Origin: Paenibacillus urinalis
Lineage (GTDB): Bacteria > Bacillota > Bacilli > Paenibacillales > Paenibacillaceae
Assembly: GCF_028747985.1 (NCBI RefSeq)
Contig: NZ_CP118108.1
Coordinates: 4,097,501 to 4,161,500 of the forward strand
Reading direction: 5' to 3'
Length of the DNA: 64,000 nt
Made by a program: the position numbers and the translations under genes. Below the pieces are notes generated by a model. That model saw only the letters and a program-made list of their open reading frames with translations. It was not told where the DNA came from and did no database searches. Every line of letters begins with the position of its first letter. Position 1 is the first letter of the stretch. Positions 53,944-61,139 of this stretch are shown piece by piece.

Positions 53944-54813
53944 TTAGCGGTAAGCATGGGTCCTGCGTGAAATTCTCGAGAAGAGAAAGAAAATGATACC
54001 CAAAAAAACGAGAATGATGCTGAAATAAATCCAGGCAAGAGCACTCGACAGACCATAATCTGCCGTATTGACCATGTCGATCACAGGATTCGTCGGAAAA
54101 GTAAATAAATCGACCACCGTGTAAATGGTATTTAGCAGGATGAACGGGACCATCTCTGGCAGCGTTATTTTCCAGAACGTCTCCCAAGGGGTTGCTCCAT
54201 CCATCCGGGCTGCCTCATAGATCGAGTGCGAGATCGTTTGTCTCCCCGCAAGAAAGATCAAGATTTGAACGCCGGAATACCACAGAACAAGTACAAAGGA
54301 TCCCAGCACCGAAATGATCGGTGCAGCCCAGCTGCCCGGGAGCAGCTCCGTCACGAAGGAAGAAATATTGTATCTGGATAAGAATTCAATATCTCCCTCG
54401 CCCTGTGCCATGAATTCTTCAATGACCTGCCCGGTCGTAAAGATGACAGGAAGAAAGAAGATTACGCGAAACGCGGTGCGCCCCGCAAATTTCTGATTAA
54501 GCATGATCGCAATCAGCAGGGCGAAGATGACAATAACCGGAATCATGAGCAGTGCTTCCCGCAAAAATGGAATCAGCCCCTCGTACAAATATCTGCCGTT
54601 CTCGAACAATATCGTCTTGTAATGTGCAAGTCCTCTGTACTCCACCTTGAGCCCGCTCGCTAGAATTTCCAAGTGATGAAAACTCATGTACAGCGAATAC
54701 ACAAGCGGAAATGCCATAAAGATCAAGAAACCGAAGACCCAGTTGGATATGAAGATGGAGCCCCACAGCTTTCGATGCGCTCGTGCACTAAGACGCCGCT
54801 TCTTGCGTTTCAT
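53944..54813 (-). CDS. sugar ABC transporter permease, UgpA type
   Basis: A 289-residue permease with a basic N-terminus (MKRKKRRLSARAHRK), six membrane segments and an EAA loop (YEAARMDGATPWETFWKITL). Its ATG directly abuts the stop codon of the DUF5696 gene (TAGATG), with GGATGGAG as the binding site inside that gene, so translation is coupled. It forms a channel with the next permease. The binding protein serving this pair may be the large fusion protein at the head of the operon. Confidence 0.88.
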   Translation of the reverse strand: MKRKKRRLSARAHRKLWGSIFISNWVFGFLIFMAFPLVYSLYMSFHHLEILASGLKVEYRGLAHYKTILFENGRYLYEGLIPFLREALLMIPVIVIFALLIAIMLNQKFAGRTAFRVIFFLPVIFTTGQVIEEFMAQGEGDIEFLSRYNISSFVTELLPGSWAAPIISVLGSFVLVLWYSGVQILIFLAGRQTISHSIYEAARMDGATPWETFWKITLPEMVPFILLNTIYTVVDLFTFPTNPVIDMVNTADYGLSSALAWIYFSIILVFLGIIFFLFSRISRRTHAYR

Positions 54814-57060
54814 CTACACTCCATCCCCCTTCAATACCTTGAAATCCTGCCCGGCAACCTTCTCACCGTTATATACAAATGCCGATTCCGTATAATTGAC
54901 GATGATCATCGTTCCATCTTCATAGGTGGTTGCCTTTACACCTTCAGCCAGCTCGCGATGCTGGACAATAAACTGGTGCTGAACACCTGAGAGCGCGTCA
55001 TTATACCTCCTATACTCCGAAGCGGCGGAATCCGCCCAGCTTGCATAATGGGAGCTCTTGAGCTGGAGACCGTGAGCTTCACTTAATCTTTCGGCCGGCA
55101 CTGCTGTGAATAGAAATGAAGGAAGCGCACCGTATTCAATATCCCGCAAAAAATCATGCTTATATTGCTGCCTGTCATTCTCATATCCAGATGTGTAGGT
55201 AATCAGTCCATGCAGCGCAATTTGTGCAAAAGGAACGGCCTCTTGGGAGAACAGATCATAGGAGTAATCATCCGGGAGAGCATTGACGTGATCGGCACCG
55301 CTCAGCATATAGAAATTCGGACTTTCAATCCATACGTTCCCCAGTGTGTCCTTCACTTGCTGAAGGAGCTGCTGCTGTATAGAAATGGCTTCCGTACGGG
55401 AGGCTCCCATCCTCGTGTTGTAGTCACTGTCTAGTCGACTGCCTGTGACGAGAAGAGACAGCCCATCTGCCTCAAGCTCAGCATAGGAGCTCAGCTCCTT
55501 ATGAAGAACCTTCTGAATAAAAAGGCTGCTGGCCAAATAGACCTCATCACCGCGGATTCGGGCTTCCTGCATCGTCCCTGCCATATTTCTAACCGCATGA
55601 TACTGCTCACGAAATCCTCCGTTGCCGGTATTATTGAACTCATAATTGACTCCCAGCATGACCGGGATATCCAGCGAGTGGGCGTGCTGGATAAAATCCT
55701 TCATCCCCTGCTCTCCGCCCAGTGCCTGTTCGACGCCCAAATATCCGCCATACTGTGCATAACCGCCTTTCTGCCAGCCCAAATAAGTGACGGACATCGG
55801 ACCCATTCCCCGCTTCCGGAGATCAGACAGAATATGTGCAGCCTGTTCTGTCGTCGTCGCCTGGATATATCGGCTGCCGAGCATCCCATCTTCCGAATCG
55901 CCGCCAAGAATTGTAAGATGAAGCGGGATATCAGCGGATGAGGATTCACTCTGTTTCTGAAGCCCTTTCTCTTCCATCAAGTACTTTCGGTATCGCTCTG
56001 CCATACCTACATAGTCAGACCTGCCATTGTTCAAGAAATAATAGCGTACAGTCCGATCCGTGCCGAAACGCTCATCCTTGTTGTAGGTCGTAAAGCTCGT
56101 TCCTTTACTCCGGTTCGTAATCTGCTCAAACGTGGCTCGATAGGTCTGCTGCGCCGTAATCCAGTTGTAGCTGCTCAGCATGCCGGAAGGTGCGGCAAAA
56201 ATATCGCTGTACTCGGCTCCATCTTCAATTACTGCAAGCAGTCCCTTGCCTTCCGAATGAATCCCGAATACGGGCATCTGGGCTGGATATCGGGAACTGA
56301 AGCCAAGCCGGCTCATAAAGGAAGGATCTTTGCCGTACACACTTTCCTGATAGCCGAGATTGGTATTCAGTCTGTGATCATCATAAGCGATCAGGGTGCC
56401 CGATCCATCCGGAACGAACAGATAACCTTCCCGATCGGTGGAGTGCTCAGCAGCCATGAATGGGAACAGCCTCAGCCAGATTAAGCTATACTTGCCTTCC
56501 TTCAAGCCTTGATCCACAATCTTGGTCTCCACGTAATCATCCTGTATCCGAATTTGCACAGGCACGCTCAATTCCAGCGCGGGCATATCATAAGTCCACT
56601 GAATGCCACCGTCGATCTCCTTGATATCTTCGATCGTGCCGCCTAAGGTCCTGAAATTACTCTCGCGAGGCTGCGTATTATACACGGTGAAATCGGTGTA
56701 CTGGAACATAAGAGGCGAGACCAGATGTGTCTTCCAGATCCCACCGATCGTCTCATTCTCAAAGTCTTGCGGATCCGGATAAGATCTCCAAATGCTGCCG
56801 CTGCGTTTATCCAGAACGATGAAGTGTCCTGTCGTCTCATCCAGCTTCAGAATCAGTGACTCGGTTTCGGCTGCTGCTCTAAAGTCAGCCTCTACCGGGA
56901 GTGAAGCCTCTTGCTGCTCCGCTCCTCCAGACGCCCCTTGCTGAGCTGCCGGGACCATGCGATCTCCTCTGAATTTCACTTCGAGCCTGCTGGCTCCCAA
57001 GATGATAACGAAGGCGAGAAGAATGAAGAGCACGGCTTTTCTGTATTTGGCTAGCCTCAT
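54814..57060 (-). CDS. membrane-anchored DUF5696-type protein
   Basis: A 748-residue protein with one N-terminal membrane segment (residues 9-27), then an extracellular body. A beta-rich part (residues 70-310, with KLDETTGHFIVLDKRSGSIW and a FVPDGSGTLIAYDD block) is followed by a TIM-barrel-like half, which includes MSVTYLGWQKGGYAQYGG, DIPVMLGVNYEFNN and NVWIESPNFYML. This layout resembles glycoside hydrolases, and DUF5696 proteins of Paenibacillus have that form, but no activity is established. The start is ATG 57060 behind AGGAGG, overlapping the preceding stop by four bases. It lies between the Yip1 protein and a permease pair, so a surface role in processing the imported glycan is inferred. 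Confidence 0.75.
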   Translation of the reverse strand: MRLAKYRKAVLFILLAFVIILGASRLEVKFRGDRMVPAAQQGASGGAEQQEASLPVEADFRAAAETESLILKLDETTGHFIVLDKRSGSIWRSYPDPQDFENETIGGIWKTHLVSPLMFQYTDFTVYNTQPRESNFRTLGGTIEDIKEIDGGIQWTYDMPALELSVPVQIRIQDDYVETKIVDQGLKEGKYSLIWLRLFPFMAAEHSTDREGYLFVPDGSGTLIAYDDHRLNTNLGYQESVYGKDPSFMSRLGFSSRYPAQMPVFGIHSEGKGLLAVIEDGAEYSDIFAAPSGMLSSYNWITAQQTYRATFEQITNRSKGTSFTTYNKDERFGTDRTVRYYFLNNGRSDYVGMAERYRKYLMEEKGLQKQSESSSADIPLHLTILGGDSEDGMLGSRYIQATTTEQAAHILSDLRKRGMGPMSVTYLGWQKGGYAQYGGYLGVEQALGGEQGMKDFIQHAHSLDIPVMLGVNYEFNNTGNGGFREQYHAVRNMAGTMQEARIRGDEVYLASSLFIQKVLHKELSSYAELEADGLSLLVTGSRLDSDYNTRMGASRTEAISIQQQLLQQVKDTLGNVWIESPNFYMLSGADHVNALPDDYSYDLFSQEAVPFAQIALHGLITYTSGYENDRQQYKHDFLRDIEYGALPSFLFTAVPAERLSEAHGLQLKSSHYASWADSAASEYRRYNDALSGVQHQFIVQHRELAEGVKATTYEDGTMIIVNYTESAFVYNGEKVAGQDFKVLKGDGV

Positions 57061-59222
57061 CTTAACAGCACCTCCTGATAGACTTCGTGGATAAATATGA
57101 GCAGCTCGTTCGTAAGACCAATGACAAGAAAGATCAAGACTGCGAGTACGATGAGCGCAAATAGGCTCATTATTATATTCAGTAAGGTTTCCCCTACGGT
57201 GTAATTGTGTAAGGACTGTACCATCCAAATGAACAGAAATACGAGCCAGATGTACATTCCGAGCCGAAGATAATCGTAAATTGCACCTTCTGCGTGTGTC
57301 ATGACATTGGATAAGGCAGCCAGCGGTACACCAATGAGAATAAATGGAGTTAGTGCATAGGCACTGCCGACAAACACATCCTTGAAGCGCCCTTCTCCCC
57401 TGTAAATGGAGCTGATCAGATAATTACTTACTACCCAGCCGCACCACAGCCCCAGGAACGGGAGCAGTACCGAAGTTACTGTAATCGAAGAGGGCGGAAC
57501 CGGATTAAACGCAAAGCTCGTCATCTGTTCAGACAATAGGAGCGCACCGCCCGTCAGTACCAGCAGAATACACGCACTTACATACCCGCCTTTATTCTCA
57601 AACCTCAAAGCCGTAAACCCGTCGATGGGATGTCTTAGAATGACAAAAGCCTGTTTTATTTGTGAGAACAACACATACCTGTTATCCATTCGGTCTGAGA
57701 AGCCTTCGATCATCCGTGGTGTTCTTCCTCTAGCCAGTCGATTGACAAAGAATATGAGAACCGCTGCAACGACGAGCAGGGTAGCAAAGAAGGAGAATCG
57801 GGCCTGGAACCACTGCAGCCGTATCTGCCAGAAGGACTCTGAATACCCTGTGTCGTTCCCCGCAGCTTTGAACAGCCTCGCGGCCTCCTCGTAGTCCCCC
57901 TTCTTGTATGCGACCTGAGCCAGACCTAGAATGGCCGGCAAATATTGTTCATTCAAACGCAGGACTTCCTTCCAGGGCTCTTCACTATCCAGATATCTGC
58001 CCTCCTGGGTTAAGCGGTTTGCTTCATGCACCATTGCCCCGAACTCCGACAGACGATAGGCTTGCAGCATGCTTTCCTGACTGTCGAGCACATATATTTC
58101 ACCTTTGGAATTCATATCAATTGCCACAGGTGTCTTAATTAAACCAAGCTGGGATGAAGCAGCGGATGAAGGTCCGCCGAAGTAAAAGAGCAGATTCCCG
58201 TTCGCATCATACTGGCTCAAATAGGTGTAATAGGAATCAACGACTGTAAAATTCCCCTCCGGATCGACTGCGACATCGACAAGCTGGGGAGGGGTCGTAA
58301 TACCGTCAACATAACGAATGTCGTACCAGTTATACTCCCCGAAGCTCTGCTTCGCTGTCCCGAATTTATTGTACTGAGCAAGAATATTCTCACCCTGAAA
58401 ATTCAGCTTCTTAATCTGCTCGGCTTCAACCGCAGCACCGTTCGTTACGGTATAGATGAATCCTCCGTCATCGATTGCAAGATTGTTCACAGCTGGAGGA
58501 ATTTTGCTCGTTTCATTTTCATACATTTCCCGTGTGTAAAGAGCTCTTTTTAAGGAATCTATGAAAGAAAAGGGGGCTGAATTGGCTCCATAAAATCTTT
58601 GAAATTCCCCATCCGGGTTAAGCTGCACCAGCCCGTAATATCCGCCCATCGTGACAATATACATGTATCCTCGCTTGTCTGCTGCCACCTTGATAGGATC
58701 AAATTTCAGCTCCTCCGGTACATTGCCGGACTCAGGACGCTTGTATTCTTTCAGCAGCTGGCCTGAAGATGACAATCGAACCACGCGCTTATTTCCCGTA
58801 TCCGCGATGAGAAGATCCCCCTGATCATCTACAAATACACCTTGAGGCGCATTCAGCGGATCCTCTGCCAGCTCATAATACCTTTGAAAATTTCCGTCTT
58901 TATCAAATTTCACAATCCGATTGTTACCCGTATCTGCCACATAAATTTCATCAGACGCACTGATATAAACATCCGAAGGCTTCTGCATCGGTGAAGCCAC
59001 GTATTGTCCCGGATGGTCTGGATCGGGTGCCGCGAGATCCTTGCCTATCATTCTGAAAGGGGTGTATGCCGGCTGGGTATCCATCTGATGTCCATAGCTG
59101 TCTTTTGTAAACGTGCCGTAGGTTACATCGGCCCATGCTGTATATGGAACCTGCACCGCAGCCAGAATCAGTGCCACAGTAAGGACAGACAGCCATACAC
59201 GTAATCCACAGTTAAACTTCAT
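57057..59222 (-). CDS. NHL-repeat, TPR and Yip1-domain membrane protein
   Basis: A 721-residue composite protein. It has a signal peptide (cut near AWA, residue 31), then an NHL beta-propeller (residues 70-390; repeats such as DEIYVADTGNNRIVKFDKDG and GDLLIADTGNKRVVRL). A TPR-like helical pair follows near 395-460 (VLRLNEQYLPAILGLAQVAY, KKGDYEEAARLFKAAG), then a membrane segment near 475 and a C-terminal Yip1-like domain with about five membrane segments (residues 510-715). NHL propellers bind proteins, glycans or nucleic acids; Yip1 domains have no settled bacterial role. It is coupled to the DUF5696 gene by a four-base overlap and lies 20 bases after a permease. A scaffold or sensor role is conjecture. 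Confidence 0.85.
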   Translation of the reverse strand: MKFNCGLRVWLSVLTVALILAAVQVPYTAWADVTYGTFTKDSYGHQMDTQPAYTPFRMIGKDLAAPDPDHPGQYVASPMQKPSDVYISASDEIYVADTGNNRIVKFDKDGNFQRYYELAEDPLNAPQGVFVDDQGDLLIADTGNKRVVRLSSSGQLLKEYKRPESGNVPEELKFDPIKVAADKRGYMYIVTMGGYYGLVQLNPDGEFQRFYGANSAPFSFIDSLKRALYTREMYENETSKIPPAVNNLAIDDGGFIYTVTNGAAVEAEQIKKLNFQGENILAQYNKFGTAKQSFGEYNWYDIRYVDGITTPPQLVDVAVDPEGNFTVVDSYYTYLSQYDANGNLLFYFGGPSSAASSQLGLIKTPVAIDMNSKGEIYVLDSQESMLQAYRLSEFGAMVHEANRLTQEGRYLDSEEPWKEVLRLNEQYLPAILGLAQVAYKKGDYEEAARLFKAAGNDTGYSESFWQIRLQWFQARFSFFATLLVVAAVLIFFVNRLARGRTPRMIEGFSDRMDNRYVLFSQIKQAFVILRHPIDGFTALRFENKGGYVSACILLVLTGGALLLSEQMTSFAFNPVPPSSITVTSVLLPFLGLWCGWVVSNYLISSIYRGEGRFKDVFVGSAYALTPFILIGVPLAALSNVMTHAEGAIYDYLRLGMYIWLVFLFIWMVQSLHNYTVGETLLNIIMSLFALIVLAVLIFLVIGLTNELLIFIHEVYQEVLLR

Positions 59223-59242
59223 ACCGATCCTCCTTTCCTTCG

Positions 59243-60157
59243 CTACTTGATGCCGGAGTGCGACATCGTGGCAATCACCTTGCGCTGGAAGAATAGAAAC
59301 ATAATCAGTGTAGGCAAGAACATGATGAGTGCAGCTGCTGCCGCTGCCGTCTGTCTGGCAACCGAGTTGGCAAGGTTCTGGGTAAGCGTCGACAGAAAGA
59401 ACGGAAATGTCTTCATCGCATCGTCCTGCATAAATAGTGTTGATGTAGATACATCGCTCCAGATGGACTGGAAGGAGAGGATGGCGACGGTGGCACAGGC
59501 TGGTAGCGTAATCGGAATAATAATTCTCGCGAAGATGGTGAACTCTCTGGCACCGTCCATTTTACCTGCTTCAATCAGCTCATTCGGAACCTGATCCATA
59601 AACTGCTTCATCAGAAATACACCTACAGTGCTCGCAATATGAGGCAGGATGTGTGCCCAATACGTGTTCATAATACCGAGATTTGCGACAACCACATATC
59701 TGGGAATATTAATGGCCTCCTGCACAAACATCAGGGACACAACGATAATCGAGAACAACAGCTTGTGGCCCGGAAATTTGTGCTTCGAGAGCGGATAAGC
59801 GCAGAGAGCGCTTACAATAACGACGCTGCCTGTTCCGATGACACCCACAACGATGCTGTTAAACAAATATCGAGAAGCAGGAATAACGGCATCCCGGGTC
59901 ATCACGAACAGCTCGGTAAAGTTACTCAAGGTCGGCTGCCGGACAAAAATATTCGGAGGGAAAATAAACAGCTCCGAGTACGGCTTCAGCGCATGGTTTA
60001 TGATGTAAATGATCGGTACCAGCATCAACACAGCGAATATACCGAGCAGAAGCGTCAAGATCAGCTGCGTCCTGTCCATACGCCGAAGCCAGGATTTGCG
60101 GTTCATGGCAGGCCGTTTAGCTGACTTCTTCGATCCATCCTTTGCGGCATGGTCCAT
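59243..60157 (-). CDS. carbohydrate ABC transporter permease, MalG type
   Basis: A 304-residue permease with a basic N-terminal tail, six membrane segments and an EAA loop (LIEAGKMDGAREFTIFARII, in which a Gly replaces the usual second Ala). The start is taken as the second of two close ATGs (60157), which is 7 bases from GGGGG; the first (60163) is too close but overlaps the preceding stop codon. Its partner permease upstream carries a frameshift, so as read this pair would not work unless that frameshift is a sequence error. Confidence 0.87.
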   Translation of the reverse strand: MDHAAKDGSKKSAKRPAMNRKSWLRRMDRTQLILTLLLGIFAVLMLVPIIYIINHALKPYSELFIFPPNIFVRQPTLSNFTELFVMTRDAVIPASRYLFNSIVVGVIGTGSVVIVSALCAYPLSKHKFPGHKLLFSIIVVSLMFVQEAINIPRYVVVANLGIMNTYWAHILPHIASTVGVFLMKQFMDQVPNELIEAGKMDGAREFTIFARIIIPITLPACATVAILSFQSIWSDVSTSTLFMQDDAMKTFPFFLSTLTQNLANSVARQTAAAAAALIMFLPTLIMFLFFQRKVIATMSHSGIK

Positions 60158-60159
60158 AT

Positions 60160-61139
60160 TCATTCCCCCTTCGTACCAAACAATCTCCAGCTGAGCCTGT
60201 TGAATATACAGATTGTAATGAGCAGAACAACGGACAAGGCTGCTGCGTAGCCCATCTCAAACCGGACCAGCCCATAATCATCAATGTGATTGACGAGGGT
60301 ATGCCCTGCATATTCAGGCGTCGGCTTGGTCTGGGACAGCTGTTCACCAATGGCCCCTGCCTTGAACGCAGATACAATGGCCATAACGGAAGCAAACAGC
60401 ATTTGCGGCCGCATGTAAGGAATCGTAATATACCAGATTTCCTGCAATCTGCTCTTGATTCCGTCAAGCCGCCCGGCCTCATAGAGCGTCTCATCAACGT
60501 TCAGAATACCGGCCAGCATCGCAAGGAAGCCTACGCCCATACTGGACCACAAGGTGACGATAATCATGGAATTCATCAAGTAGGCCGGATCAAGCACCCA
60601 TAGCTGCGGTTCATCAATGATGCCAAGTCGAAGTAAGAAGCTGTTCAAGTAGCCGATGCGATCTCCGGACAGCAGCGGCTGCCATATGATCTGCATTACC
60701 ACGCCTCCGGTTAACGAGGGAGCATAGATCGCTGCACGAACCACAGTCGAATTTTGTCTGGAATCTGAGCAATCAGCCAGGCGAGAATAAAGGATAGAAT
60801 CAAGCCGCCTGGACCGACCAGCACCGCAAATTTGATCGTATTCGGAATTGCGTGCTTCAGAAATAAGGTATCCTGTGAAAAAATATATTCATAGTTATCC
60901 CAGCCGATAAACTTCGGGAATTGGATGGTGTTGAAATCCGTGAAGCTAAGCCCAAACGCAGCCAGCACAGGCAGCAGAATAAAGAGCATAAAAGCGATGA
61001 CGAAGGGAGAGATAAACAGGTAAGAAAGCCGGTATTTCCATATCTCCCTAAACAGCCCTGCAATACGATTGCTGCTGGTCTTTTGCTGTTTCGCTGGCGG
61101 TGTTACTGACTTAGATAGCTCTGCCTCATGGGTTGACAT
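60160..61139 (-). pseudogene. sugar ABC transporter permease, UgpA type, with one frameshift
   Basis: Frames 61139-60711 and 60744-60160 are the N- and C-terminal parts of one permease of about 325 residues. The first ends ...[11 protein letters not shown] and runs to an early stop. The second opens [20 protein letters not shown], which is the expected continuation ([19 protein letters not shown]). One missing base near 60745-60750 explains it. The EAA loop ([20 protein letters not shown]) is in the second part. ATG 61139 lies behind GGAAGGGAG and overlaps the binding-protein stop by 14 bases. The second frame has no proper ribosome binding site. Real inactivation or a sequence error are both possible. 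Confidence 0.85.

Noticed and set aside
60160..61139. Two separate permease genes
   Set aside because: The two frames are the two halves of a single permease and the second lacks a start signal, so a frameshift is the better explanation.
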